Assembly: GCA_051651625.1 (NCBI GenBank)
Contig: JBOFSQ010000102.1
Coordinates: 1 to 64,000, forward strand
Length of the DNA stretch: 64,000 nt
Direction: 5' to 3'
From: JBOFSQ01 sp051651625
Lineage (GTDB): Bacteria > Planctomycetota > Planctomycetia > Pirellulales > Thermoguttaceae
Shown here: positions 50,494 to 59,888 of the stretch, in pieces
How the letters are laid out: the number at the start of each line of letters is the position of its first letter
Position numbering within the stretch: the first letter of the stretch is position 1
The notes under the pieces: generated by a model
Database searches by the model: none
Told to the model about the DNA's origin: nothing
Seen by the model: only the letters and a program-made list of their open reading frames with translations
Translations under genes and position numbers: made by a program

Positions 50494-52039
50494 ATGAAGT
50501 GTGTTGTGAGGTTGTTTTGGTGTGCGATCCTGCTCGGCGGTTGCGTTTTCTGTTCGTCAGCAGCGGAAAACCTTTCCGCCGCCGATGTTCGTCAAAACGA
50601 TCCGCGTCCAAACATTATCGTCATCTTTATAGACGACATGGGATACGCCGACATCGGTAGTTTCGGCGGCAAGATTCCCACGCCGAACCTCGACCGTCTC
50701 GCCAGTGAAGGCCGGCGATTCACCAATTTTCTTGTCTCTTCGGCGGTTTGTTCTGCATCGCGCAGTGCGCTCTTGACGGGGTGCTATCATCGCCGCGTCG
50801 GTGTCGAAGGCGCGCTCTTTCCCAACGCATGTATTGGGCTTGATCCAGATGAAGAAACAATCGCTGAAGTTTGTCGTCGTGAAGGATATGCGACGGCATG
50901 CTTCGGCAAGTGGCACCTCGGACACCTGCCGGAGTTTCTCCCAACGTCGCAAGGTTTCGACGAGTATTTTGGTCTGCCATACTCGAATGATATGTGGCCG
51001 CCCAACCATCCAGAAGGTCGGTATCCTCCTCTTCCACTTTTTGATGGGACAGTTGTGGTGAACGACAACGTCGATGCTGTAACGCAGAGTCAACTCACGA
51101 CGTGGTACACTGAACATGCCGTCTCATTCATCGAACGCAACAAAGATCGCCCGTTCTTTCTATACCTGCCGCACACGATGGTTCACGTTCCACTCTTTGT
51201 CAGCGACCGATTTGCGGGGAAAAGTGACCACGGTCTTTTTGGTGATGTTGTTATGGAAGTCGATTGGTCAGTTGGGGAAGTCGTTGCGGCGTTACGACGC
51301 TGCGGATTAGAGCGTAAGACGCTGCTAGAGCATTTTACGTTATCTTGTACCCACTTGGTAGCAGGAAACTCTGGCTGGCTGCCACTACACGAAGGATGAA
51401 GGACACAGAGAAAAGAAAACCGCTCTAATGTTCACCTCGGACAACGGGCCTTGGCTTCCATATGGCGACCATGCCGGAAGTGCTCGCCCACTCCGCGAAG
51501 GGAAAGGAACGAGTTTTGAGGGTGGTGTCCGTGTCCCGACAGTAGCTTGGTTTCCGGGACGAATTCCGGCGGGAACGGAGTGCCGTGAACTTGCCGCAAC
51601 GATCGACATTTTACCAACAGTGACGAAACTTATCGGCGGCACGCTTCCCGCTCGTCGCATCGATGGGCATAACATCGCCCCGCTTTTGTTTGGCGAACCG
51701 AATGCCACGTCGCCGCACACGGCCTACCCAATTTATTTTGGCGGGCAACTTCAAGCGATTCGTGACACACGCTGGAAACTCGTCTTCCCGCACGCAGTCC
51801 GGACACTGGGCGGGCAGCCAGCAGGAAGCGGTGGAACGCCTGCGAAATATCAAAGTCAGCGGGTTGCGTTGGCCCTCTACGACTTGGACAATGACATTGG
51901 CGAGACAACAGATGTTTCCGCCTCGCATGTTGAAGTCACCACGCGACTCAATGCAGCAGCAAACGCTATTCGCGCCGACTTGGGAGACGGCAACAAAATG
52001 GGCCCCGGCGTTCGCCTCCCACGAACAATTTCACGCTAG
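50494..52039 (+). pseudogene. arylsulfatase interrupted by a TA-flanked insertion
   Basis: Two frames, 50494-51327 and 51428-52039, together encode a 481-residue sulfatase. It has a signal peptide, metal-binding DD in IDDMGYADIGS, the FGly motif CSASRSALLTG, GKWHLG, HTMVHVPL and SDNGPW. Between them lies a 98-bp insertion flanked by TA (51326-51427). Removing it and one TA restores the frame exactly, as KTLLMFTSDNG, which is the family consensus. As it stands, translation stops at 51399 and the product lacks the second half. Had it been intact it would act on sulfated glycans outside the cytoplasm. It belongs to the DUF1559-lipoprotein-sulfatase cluster. Confidence 0.9.
51326..51427. mobile_element. 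98-bp MITE-like insertion with TA duplication
   Basis: The insert runs from GAGCATTTTAC to AAAACCGCTC, flanked by TA on both sides. Its ends are imperfect inverted repeats (GAGCxxTTTT). It encodes nothing. TA duplication and such ends fit a non-autonomous IS630/mariner-type element. Its length, 100 bp with the duplicated TA, shifts the reading frame by one. Confidence 0.85.
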
Positions 52040-52073
52040 ATAGCTTCAATCGCGTGGCTAACTAAAACCTGAC

Positions 52074-52319
52074 TGGTTATACAGCTTCAGTACCGTAAAA
52101 GCCGCTGATGGTCTTCCACCGGGAACATACAAAGTGTACTTGTGAGGTTTTCAAGAGTGTATCAGCGATGACAACGCAAAGCAACTTGTTTACCGTTCAG
52201 ACATCGACTTGAAATATGGCGACCCTGACACGTCTGGTCTAACGTGTGAAGTGACGAAAAGGGGGCGTTTTGACTTCACAGTCGAACGAAACACGGAACC
52301 AGAGAAGAAGAAAAGATAA
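52074..52319 (+). pseudogene. decayed lipoprotein gene (3' end)
   Basis: A frame reads WLYSFSTVKAADGLPPGTYK, then VYL, an in-frame TGA at 52143-52145, then GFQECISDDNAKQLVYRSDI and YGDPDTSGLTCEVTKRGRF to a stop at 52317. The GLPPGTYKVY and PDTSGL motifs are those of planctomycete carboxypeptidase-regulatory-like lipoproteins, as in the gene at 49937. The 5' part is missing and the stop is within the coding frame. The remainder of 52040-52399 holds no other gene. Confidence 0.7.
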
Positions 52320-52399
52320 ACAAGCTCGTTTGGTTGATGCGCCGCGTTGGTGTATTGGTCAGTGAGCATAAATAGTTTCAAGCAAAAAGGGGGAGTTTC

Positions 52400-52720
52400 A
52401 TGGCTCAAAGTACAGTTCAAAACCAAAATAGCAGTGATAGCTGCTGTGTGACGAAACAAGGTGCTTGTAAATGCCGCGAGGTTTGTCTGTCGATTTTCGT
52501 CGGATTTTTGTTCGGTGTAATAGCTGGTTTTGCCGCCAAGGACGCTGTAGTCCGTCTTTACTTCTCGGCAATGAGTCCGGCAGAGGTTGTGCAGGGCGAA
52601 CCGGTAGCGAGACCGCCAATGCCAGTTCTGACGCCAACACAAGAACAGACCGCCATAACGCCCAGTGACGAAAACACTGAAGGCGATGAGAAACCAGATT
52701 TGCCTGTAGAAGGTGAATAG
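52400..52720 (+). CDS. small membrane protein, 106 residues
   Basis: GGGGGAG precedes the ATG. The protein has a Cys-containing N-terminus (DSCCVTKQGACKCREVC), one membrane segment (LSIFVGFLFGVIAGFAA) and an acidic Pro/Glu-rich tail that should face outside. No family recognised. It lies between the sulfatase region and the convergent ispG. Confidence 0.55.
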   Translation: MAQSTVQNQNSSDSCCVTKQGACKCREVCLSIFVGFLFGVIAGFAAKDAVVRLYFSAMSPAEVVQGEPVARPPMPVLTPTQEQTAITPSDENTEGDEKPDLPVEGE

Positions 52721-52758
52721 AAGAGCGATATTCCCAAGTGGGTGTTACTGGTCGCAAC

Positions 52759-53958
52759 TTATTTAGTCATTCCCGCTTTTGCGGGAATGATGCGTGTGGA
52801 AATCGGTCGTGAACAAACATCACACCGGTCGCTCAATTTGCGTATTGCGCACACAAGTCGTTCAATCGCTTCATCGTGACTGAACTCGCCGATAGTTTCG
52901 GTCTTACGTTTGAGGCAGACGCTGTTTGCGCCGCACCAGATTCCGAAGTCGGCGTGGTCGGTCTCGCCGGGGCCGTTGACGCGGCAACCCATCACTGCGA
53001 TTGTTAACGGCCTGTCTTTGGCAAACAGTGTCGCCTCGCGGACTCGTTCCGCAAGCTCCACAAACGCCTCGTTCTCAACCCGCGCACAACTCGGACAACT
53101 GATGATGTTGAGCCGATTCGGCGACCACTCGGCTTCCGTTAGCACGATACCGCGTGCCGCGTTTGCAACGATGAGTCGCCCTGCGTCGATCTCTTCGTGT
53201 TTGCGACTGTTCGGAACCGTGAGAGATACCCGAAGTGTCTCACCGATTCCGTCTGCGAGCAGCGTTTCCATCGCCAAACGGGATTTGAAAACGCCTTCGG
53301 GTGGCATTCCCGCCTCGGTCACGCCGAGATGCAACGGCACCTCTGGACACTGTTTCGCAAACGCACGGTTCGCAGCGACGACGCGACGCGGATCAGAATC
53401 TTTGAGCGAAACGCAATAGTTCGTAAATCCGATTGAGTCGAGAAAACGACTGTGCGCGACCGCACTCGCAAGCGCGACATCGCTCGTAACCGCATCAGGC
53501 GAATCGGCGAGAACCGGATCGAGTGAACCGCAGTTGACACCAACACGCAGCGCGACGTTGTGTTCGCGGGCCATCGCCACCAGCGACGCCACCTTGTCTT
53601 GCCACGGCGTTGACGCGGCGACGTGATGAAGGTGCCCCGGATTGTACCGAATCTTATCGACCCACGGCGCGGCGCGTTCGGCGAGTCGCCAGTTTTCTTG
53701 AAGGTCAACAGAGAGCGTGATGCCAGTAGTTTCAGTGCGAATCTCGCGGAGCGCATCGGCGTCGCGTGGAGTATCGACCGCGACACGCACAACATCCGCA
53801 CCCGCCGCCGCAAGTACACGCACCATCGCCACCGTCGCCGCTACATCGGTCGTCTTCGTTGCCGTCATCGACTGAATCGCAACACGATTCCCGCCGCCAA
53901 TCTTGACGTTCCCAAAAACCACCTCGCGCGGTAAACGTTTTTTAGATGATGTTTTCAT
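52759..53958 (-). CDS. ispG: (E)-4-hydroxy-3-methylbut-2-enyl-diphosphate synthase
   Basis: Penultimate enzyme of the non-mevalonate isoprenoid pathway, with a 4Fe-4S cluster. Visible are GGGNRVAIQSMT at the start of the barrel, VDKIRYNPGH, LHLGVTEAG, the cluster cysteines in SCPSCARVE and MGCRVNGPGE, and the AEWSPNRLNIISCP segment. Length (399) is that of the short bacterial form. The last dozen residues (TRIIPAKAGMTK) are encoded by a REP hairpin at 52769-52790, so the original stop was probably lost when the repeat arrived. Confidence 0.93.
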   Translation of the reverse strand: MKTSSKKRLPREVVFGNVKIGGGNRVAIQSMTATKTTDVAATVAMVRVLAAAGADVVRVAVDTPRDADALREIRTETTGITLSVDLQENWRLAERAAPWVDKIRYNPGHLHHVAASTPWQDKVASLVAMAREHNVALRVGVNCGSLDPVLADSPDAVTSDVALASAVAHSRFLDSIGFTNYCVSLKDSDPRRVVAANRAFAKQCPEVPLHLGVTEAGMPPEGVFKSRLAMETLLADGIGETLRVSLTVPNSRKHEEIDAGRLIVANAARGIVLTEAEWSPNRLNIISCPSCARVENEAFVELAERVREATLFAKDRPLTIAVMGCRVNGPGETDHADFGIWCGANSVCLKRKTETIGEFSHDEAIERLVCAIRKLSDRCDVCSRPISTRIIPAKAGMTK

Positions 53959-54043
53959 TTTTGTGTTTGAGTCGGTAAAAAATTGCAGGCCGAATATGGT
54001 GGGTTTTACGGTTACGGATTTTTGTAAGGTTCACGCATCATTT

Positions 54044-54682
54044 TTACATATTCGGAACCAAGTCGCGCAGTTTATTCATCGTGCGTTTCAAACTCGGCGA
54101 GTTTTCTTCGGCACGCAGCGGCTCCCACGTTTCTTGTACAAAAAGACACAAGTGCCGATTGTATTCGGGGCCGATACTCGCGTTCGCACTTGGAAGCATT
54201 TTAGCAAAACGTCGTTTGGCTTTGGACTTGTTCCGTACCAAGTCTTGAAGGCGTCTTTTCGGATCAACGATGCTGTCAGGGTTTCTGTCCAAGCTATTGA
54301 TCGGAATCGCAAAATAGTCGCTGAATCCCTCGCGATCCGCCAAGAGCCACGATTCGATTTCGTGAACGGCAACCCGAATCAGCGTTTGATGCGGCAAGTT
54401 GATCGGCGCGTTTGGTTTGAGTCCCAAAATTTCGCGGAGAAGCGGCCCAGCGCACGGCCTTTGATCTAAATCAAGCAGGACGAATCCGTGAAAGCCGTTT
54501 CGCCCCATGTTGATACACGGCACAACCTTTTTGCGAACTTTTGAGTCAACGACATACGGGTATCCATTTTGAAACGCAAACGCATGGCTCGTCTCTTGTG
54601 TCAGTACGCCAAAAATCTTGATGAGCACCTCCTTCGATGGCAGGTCTTCGACAAAGGTGACAAACTGTGATGCCGTTGTCAT
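54044..54682 (-). CDS. DUF4276/TOPRIM-like protein, partner of the AAA ATPase
   Basis: The 212 residues have a TOPRIM-like layout: early acidic residue in VTFVEDLPSKEVLIKI, a DLDQ strand (GFVLLDLDQRPC), and IRVAVHEIESWLLADREGF typical of DUF4276 proteins. The rest is basic and helical (NKSKAKRRFAKML). The ATG overlaps the stop of the ATPase gene (ATGA), so the two are coupled. TOPRIM-type nucleases paired with AAA ATPases of this class act in anti-phage systems such as PARIS and in OLD-family proteins, where both halves are fused. The defence role here is inference. Confidence 0.75.
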   Translation of the reverse strand: MTTASQFVTFVEDLPSKEVLIKIFGVLTQETSHAFAFQNGYPYVVDSKVRKKVVPCINMGRNGFHGFVLLDLDQRPCAGPLLREILGLKPNAPINLPHQTLIRVAVHEIESWLLADREGFSDYFAIPINSLDRNPDSIVDPKRRLQDLVRNKSKAKRRFAKMLPSANASIGPEYNRHLCLFVQETWEPLRAEENSPSLKRTMNKLRDLVPNM

Positions 54683-55830
54683 GAATCGAGTCCTCCGACG
54701 TGCAATTCTGTGACAGGGAAAATGACATCCGCCGGTGATAAACCTGCGCGGATCATGGTTTTTTGCTCGCTATTGAGCGGTTCAACACCTGATGCCTCGC
54801 CGTCTGCGCCGGGGTGAACCATCAAAAACGAATCCGCATCGACACTTTTATCAGATAGCATTTGTTCGCTGTGCGTACTCACCAAAATCTGCCCACCGGC
54901 AATTTTGCGACTTGCTCGCATCTTGCGGAAAAGCTGCGGAATCTGCTCCACAATCTTTCCGTGCAAAGACAACTCCGGCTCTTCAAGTAAGATCAAATGG
55001 TTCGAACTCATGAGAGTCCAAAGGAGCGAGATAAGTCGTAGCGTCCCGTCGGAAAATTGGTCTTCTTGCTGGAACGCCCCCGCTTTTCTCCAGTGCTTGA
55101 AGCAAATCTGCAAGTGAGGCGATCCCGTTCGCTCATCGCGTTTGAATGCCAATCGCTCGAATTGTGGGACGACAGCGTGGAGATTTTTTCCGATCCGATT
55201 GAGACGCGAATCGCGTGTCTTCTCCGGCGTTGCGGCCACTTCTTCGAGGAATCCCTGTCCAAACGGATCGGATTCCATCCGTTGAACAGCGAGTTGATGA
55301 CCATACTTGAGAAGCTGCGGAACGAGATGTAGATAGAGCGTGTCACGAAAATAGTCGGCGATGGAACGAAACTCTTGGTTGCTGTTGATCTGTTCAAGGT
55401 ATGTCTGCGTCAAGCGTTCCGGGTCCTTTTCGGAATCTTCCTTCGTCGGACGATTCAAAATCAGTTTACCATCGCAAGTAACACATTCTTCAATAATGCG
55501 AACACGATCCATCTGTTTTCCGTGAAAAGTGAGTCGGTATTTCCAGTCATGCTCATCCGAAGCATGGTTCTTCGACAGCGAAACGTCGAGCGTCACCGCA
55601 GTTTGTTTTCGTGCCGCCAAACACCGAACTTTCTTAATCCCGCCACGGTCGGCGACTGCTTTTTGTAACCCGCCACCATCTTTAACGATGTCTCGCAAAA
55701 AACGGAATATGTCCAAGAAGTTCGACTTGCCCGACGCATTTGGCCCAACGAGATAAACCGTTTCGTTGAGCGGGACATCAATCGATCTGAAGTTACGCCA
55801 GTTGACAGCGTGAAGATGTGATAGGTACAT
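54679..55830 (-). CDS. AAA-family ATPase (RecF/OLD-like, AAA_21 type)
   Basis: The start at 55830 (MYLSHLHAVNWRNFRSIDVPL) gives 383 residues. It has Walker A in GPNASGKSNFLDIF, a signature-like QFSDGTLRLISLLWTL, Walker B in HLILLEEPELSLHG and the H-loop in ILVSTHSEQML, the pattern of standalone ABC-type ATPases related to OLD. A middle insertion is helical. It is followed by the TOPRIM-like gene with a 4-base overlap. The upstream reading to 55875 has a weaker ribosome site and overlaps nadB. Confidence 0.88.
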   Translation of the reverse strand: MYLSHLHAVNWRNFRSIDVPLNETVYLVGPNASGKSNFLDIFRFLRDIVKDGGGLQKAVADRGGIKKVRCLAARKQTAVTLDVSLSKNHASDEHDWKYRLTFHGKQMDRVRIIEECVTCDGKLILNRPTKEDSEKDPERLTQTYLEQINSNQEFRSIADYFRDTLYLHLVPQLLKYGHQLAVQRMESDPFGQGFLEEVAATPEKTRDSRLNRIGKNLHAVVPQFERLAFKRDERTGSPHLQICFKHWRKAGAFQQEDQFSDGTLRLISLLWTLMSSNHLILLEEPELSLHGKIVEQIPQLFRKMRASRKIAGGQILVSTHSEQMLSDKSVDADSFLMVHPGADGEASGVEPLNSEQKTMIRAGLSPADVIFPVTELHVGGLDS

Positions 55831-55867
55831 GATGTGGTATCCCTTTGTGAAAGATGTTGACAACCGT

Positions 55868-57466
55868 TCACCCAATCATCTTTCGCGAGTGTTCTGGTGC
55901 GGCCGTTCTTGGGAAGTCTTCGCGGTTGTGGGCACCGCGAGACTCTTCACGCGCTAACGCCGTTTGCAAAATCAAGTCGCCGACAGTTAACATGTTTTGC
56001 AGTTCCCAACCCTCAATCGTTGTCAGTTGTTCGGCGAGAAGACACTGCGACCACCGCCTTAAGTCGCGGAGTGCTTCCGCAAGCTGTTGACCATTTCGCA
56101 CAATCCCCGCCTCACGCCAAAGAAGACTGCGAAGCGAGTTGCGAATGTCGGCAAGGTCAAGCGACGCTACAATCGTGTCGCCCGAAGACGCAAGCGGCGG
56201 ATTGTCGATTGGCTCGATTTTGTAATCGTCGCCCGACTCGGCCACGCGCTGCGACGCACCACGTCCCGCCGCCGCACCAACAACCAACGCCTCAAGCAAA
56301 CTGTTCGACGCAAGACGATTCGCACCGTGAAGCCCCGTACTCGCCACCTCGCCGACCGCCCAAAGTGAATTGAGCGAAGTCGCGCCGTTGCGGTCAACTT
56401 CGATGCCGCCCATCGTGTAGTGCATCCCCGGTCGCACCGGAATCTGGTCGCGCGCGATGTCGATTCCAAACGAACGACATATCTCCGTGATGCCGGGGAA
56501 ACGTTTGTAAATCCAGTCGGGTTCGCGGTGCGTCAGATCGAGAAAGACACACGGACTCGCCGTCTTCTGCATCTGCATCACTATCGCACGACTCACAACG
56601 TCACGCGGCGCAAGCTCCGCACGCGAGTCGTAATCGGGCATGAATCTTACGCCGTGACGGTCAACGAGACGCGCGCCTTCGCCACGCATCGCCTCCGTTA
56701 TGAGACTGCGACTCAAACCCGCAATGTACAGAACCGTCGGATGAAATTGCAAAAACTCGATGTCGCGGATCGTCGCTCCGGCCCGCAACGCCATCGCAAC
56801 GCCGTCGCCGGTTGCGGTTGCGGCGTTCGTCGATTCGCGGTAAATCTGCCCGACGCCGCCGCTTGCGAGAATCGTTTGCTTCGCCCACACGAGTTCTTTC
56901 TCGCCTTGTTTGTGCCAGTAAACTAATGCCCCGCGACAATCATCGCGGGCGGTCAACAGGTCAATCGCAAACGTGTTTTCCCAGATGCGAATGTTGGGAC
57001 GCTGCAACACCTCGGCAACGACGGTGCGGATCAGTTCTTTTCCGGTCGCGTCGCCGTCGGCGTGGAGGATGCGCGAAGTTCCGTGGCCGCCTTCGCGGGT
57101 GAGAATCGGTTCGCCGCTGGAGTCGAGGTCGAACTTCGCGCCCCACTCGCGCATCTGTCGCAACTCGGCGGGGCCACCGGAGACGACGTGTTCAACCACG
57201 TCGCGGTCGCACAGTCCGCACCCTGCGATGAGAGTGTCGCTGACGTGCGCTTGCACCGAATCGCCTTCGGCCCAAACGCAGGCGATTCCGCCTTGGGCAG
57301 CGTGGCTGTTGGAATTGTAAAGTCCGCCTTTGCACAAGACAAGGACTTGAAGTCGCGGGTCAACCGCGAGTGCCGCACGCAACCCCGCAAGTCCGCCGCC
57401 GATGATGAGAACATCGGCGAAAAAGTGTGGGTGACGTTTCGGGTGGAATGGAGCTAGGTAACGCAT
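55868..57466 (-). CDS. nadB: L-aspartate oxidase
   Basis: FAD enzyme that oxidises aspartate to iminoaspartate for NAD synthesis. The 532 residues contain the dinucleotide site LIIGGGLAGLRAALA, the AAQGGIACV segment, GHGTSRILHADGDATG, the catalytic-region IEFLQFHPT, and HYTMGGIEVDRNG with GLHGANRLASNSLLEALV. nadA and nadC are not adjacent. No strong ribosome site is seen at the ATG. Confidence 0.93.
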   Translation of the reverse strand: MRYLAPFHPKRHPHFFADVLIIGGGLAGLRAALAVDPRLQVLVLCKGGLYNSNSHAAQGGIACVWAEGDSVQAHVSDTLIAGCGLCDRDVVEHVVSGGPAELRQMREWGAKFDLDSSGEPILTREGGHGTSRILHADGDATGKELIRTVVAEVLQRPNIRIWENTFAIDLLTARDDCRGALVYWHKQGEKELVWAKQTILASGGVGQIYRESTNAATATGDGVAMALRAGATIRDIEFLQFHPTVLYIAGLSRSLITEAMRGEGARLVDRHGVRFMPDYDSRAELAPRDVVSRAIVMQMQKTASPCVFLDLTHREPDWIYKRFPGITEICRSFGIDIARDQIPVRPGMHYTMGGIEVDRNGATSLNSLWAVGEVASTGLHGANRLASNSLLEALVVGAAAGRGASQRVAESGDDYKIEPIDNPPLASSGDTIVASLDLADIRNSLRSLLWREAGIVRNGQQLAEALRDLRRWSQCLLAEQLTTIEGWELQNMLTVGDLILQTALAREESRGAHNREDFPRTAAPEHSRKMIG

Positions 57467-57506
57467 TGCGGCAATTTATCCGAAATCGCCGCGTTGGCAA
57501 GCCCCG

Positions 57507-57534
57507 TTGACACTTCGCACACTCTTGGTACGAT
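57507..57534 (+). promoter_or_regulatory. strong promoter abutting the start codon
   Basis: A perfect TTGACA and TACGAT are 16 bases apart. The -10 ends only seven bases before the ATG at 57542, so transcription should begin at or next to the start codon. Confidence 0.6.
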
Positions 57535-57541
57535 TCCACTC

Positions 57542-59803
57542 ATGATACTACGTTGCACACTACTCATGCTTGTACTGTTTGTCGTTACCAGCGTTGGTAC
57601 CGCCGCGCCGGTCGGTCCCGACGAAGGGATCGGCGTAGACGTTGGGATCGGCGGCTACTACAAGAACGGTGCGTGGACACCAGTTTTTCTTGATGGAATC
57701 GCCGACGATGCACCAATCGAAATGGTGGCGAGTGACCCCGATGGCGTTGACGTCGTCTTCACTGCAAACGCGAACAATGCAAACGAGTTGAAAAATTCGC
57801 GGCGGATTGGGTATGTGAAACTCGGTCGCGCTCGCGGCTCACTCACACTTCGCGGCGAGCGACTCGATGTCACCATCGCTCCGAACGAACCGTTCGGTAA
57901 GGGTGCGCCGCCGTCGCCACAGCGACCACGTCGTTTCACGCAGCCAGTTCCGAACGAACGACCAATCTACCTCGTTGTCGGCGGCGACGAGAACGACGTT
58001 GATCCGTTCGGACTCGCCGATGCGGTCGCGCTCTTGCGGCTCCCCGAACACCGGCGTCCCGTGATCGCTCGCGTTCGTTCGCTCGACGAACTCCCCGACG
58101 AGTGGCGCGGTTACGATGCGATCTCAATGGTTTTTCTAGCAGCAACGCCCGACGTGTTTGCTGGCCGCAAAGGTTCGTCGCCGCAAGTTCGTGCGATTGC
58201 AAATTGGGTTGAGCTTGGCGGCAAACTTGTATTGCTCGCTGGTGCCGAGTCGGGCGTACTTTGCAAAGGCGACGACGCACCGCTCGCGTCGCTCCTTCCC
58301 GGAAAGTACGAACGCATGACGATGCTCCGTCACAGCGAACCGATAGCACTCCTCGCGGGGAGCAACAGGCCGCTAGTTATGACGGGGAGTTCGGAGTCGC
58401 CGTTTGTGCGGTTGCCTTATTTCACGCAGCCGCGCGGCGTCGTGATGGCGCAAGAAAGCGACCTCGTGATCGCGTCGCGGAGTGCATTCGGAATCGGAAC
58501 AATCACATATTTTGGCGGCGACCTAGACGCAGCACCACTGCGAACTTGGCGCGACAGGCCAACGCTTCTCCTGCGTCTTCTTGGATGGAACGACGTTCGA
58601 CAAAACTCGACGACGACGCAGCAAACGCTGATCCAACTCGGTTACAGCGACATCAGCGGCCAGATGCGCTCCGCACTCGATGCGCGACACAAAATCGTCA
58701 ACGTCCCGTTCTCGCTCATTTTGCTGATGATGTGTGGTTATCTTCTTGTCATCGGCGTCGGCGATTATCTGCTCGTTCACAAAGTTTTTCGCCGTCCGCA
58801 GTTGACATGGCTCACGTTTCCGCTGGCGATTGCGATATTTGCGGTCGGTGCGTACTGGCTCGGAGTCGGAAATAATCCGCTGCACATCGACATTCAGCAG
58901 GTCTCGCTCGTTGACATTGATACGACTTCGCAGACTGTCCGCGAAACAGTTTGGGCGTCGGCGTATTCGCCGCGCGACGCACTCTACAACGTCCCGATGG
59001 TCACTTCGGGAGTTGAGAGTTTCGGCGACAGTTCTGCGGACAACGTTGAAAAATACTGGTGCTGGTTCGGTCTCACTGGTAGCGGACTTGGCGGGATGAA
59101 TCCGAAGACGGTGACGCCGCGTTTGTGGAGCGAAGCGTACCGCGTCGATGGCGCAAAACTTTTGGGAGTACCGATGGCGGTGCGTTCAACGAAGTCGTTC
59201 GGTGGAGTTGCTGCGCAGATTGATTGCGTGTCGTCAATGCTCAAACCGACGTTAACGGAGGAGCAAGCGATCCCAATCGGGACGTTTTGCAACCCGCTCG
59301 ATGTGACGCTCCACGATGCGATTTTGATTTACGGTCGTTGGGTCATAACACTTGGCGATGTTGCGCCGAAGGCGACGGTTGCAGTCACATCGCACCTTTC
59401 ACGGTGCGAACCGCGTGAGCTTCTCTACCGGATGAACGTTGCGGATGTTTTGCGTGCAACGTCTTCTGCTCCGAAAATTGCACGTTACAATCCACAGTCG
59501 CGCGATTGTGGATCGATTGTGCGTGCGATTGGATTTTACCAGTGGTTTGGCGGCTACGACAGCATCGGTCTCTACAGCGAGCATCAAGCGATTCTCGACA
59601 TGAGCGAACTACTCAAGACCGACCGTGGCGTCGTCGTCGCCGGTGCAGATGTTGTAAACAACGAATCCATCGACTTCACGAACGAGACGTTTGTTCGCAT
59701 CGTCGTGCCGGTAACGATCCCAGCACGCATCGTCGCCGCCGAAGCGTCGAACGCCGACGACCCGCTCCGCGCACGCGACAACACCCACGCCGCGCCAGAA
59801 TAA
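57542..59803 (+). CDS. large planctomycete membrane protein, glutamine-amidotransferase-like domain
   Basis: The 753-residue product has a signal peptide, a beta-rich N-terminal domain, then a region (about 140-350) of alternating strands and helices (YDAISMVFLAATPDVF, WVELGGKLVLLAGAESGVL) like the class I amidotransferase-like domains of planctomycete membrane proteins. Two or three membrane segments lie near 400-455 (SLILLMMCGYLLVIGVGDYLL), followed by a beta-rich outer domain. The start is placed next to the promoter, so the mRNA is probably leaderless; no ribosome site exists. Function unknown. Confidence 0.75.
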   Translation: MILRCTLLMLVLFVVTSVGTAAPVGPDEGIGVDVGIGGYYKNGAWTPVFLDGIADDAPIEMVASDPDGVDVVFTANANNANELKNSRRIGYVKLGRARGSLTLRGERLDVTIAPNEPFGKGAPPSPQRPRRFTQPVPNERPIYLVVGGDENDVDPFGLADAVALLRLPEHRRPVIARVRSLDELPDEWRGYDAISMVFLAATPDVFAGRKGSSPQVRAIANWVELGGKLVLLAGAESGVLCKGDDAPLASLLPGKYERMTMLRHSEPIALLAGSNRPLVMTGSSESPFVRLPYFTQPRGVVMAQESDLVIASRSAFGIGTITYFGGDLDAAPLRTWRDRPTLLLRLLGWNDVRQNSTTTQQTLIQLGYSDISGQMRSALDARHKIVNVPFSLILLMMCGYLLVIGVGDYLLVHKVFRRPQLTWLTFPLAIAIFAVGAYWLGVGNNPLHIDIQQVSLVDIDTTSQTVRETVWASAYSPRDALYNVPMVTSGVESFGDSSADNVEKYWCWFGLTGSGLGGMNPKTVTPRLWSEAYRVDGAKLLGVPMAVRSTKSFGGVAAQIDCVSSMLKPTLTEEQAIPIGTFCNPLDVTLHDAILIYGRWVITLGDVAPKATVAVTSHLSRCEPRELLYRMNVADVLRATSSAPKIARYNPQSRDCGSIVRAIGFYQWFGGYDSIGLYSEHQAILDMSELLKTDRGVVVAGADVVNNESIDFTNETFVRIVVPVTIPARIVAAEASNADDPLRARDNTHAAPE

Positions 59804-59810
59804 TCAAATC

Positions 59811-59868
59811 AGAACACGAAGCGTAAGCAAGTGCCCAGAACAAGAACACGAAGCGTAAGCGAGTGCCA
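59811..59868 (+). repeat. tandem direct repeat of 32-base period
   Basis: Two copies of AACACGAAGCGTAAGC(A/G)AGTGCC lie in the 85 bases before nifU. They could be operators or a dispersed repeat. Confidence 0.7.
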
Positions 59869-59888
59869 AAAAACAAGGAAAACACAAC

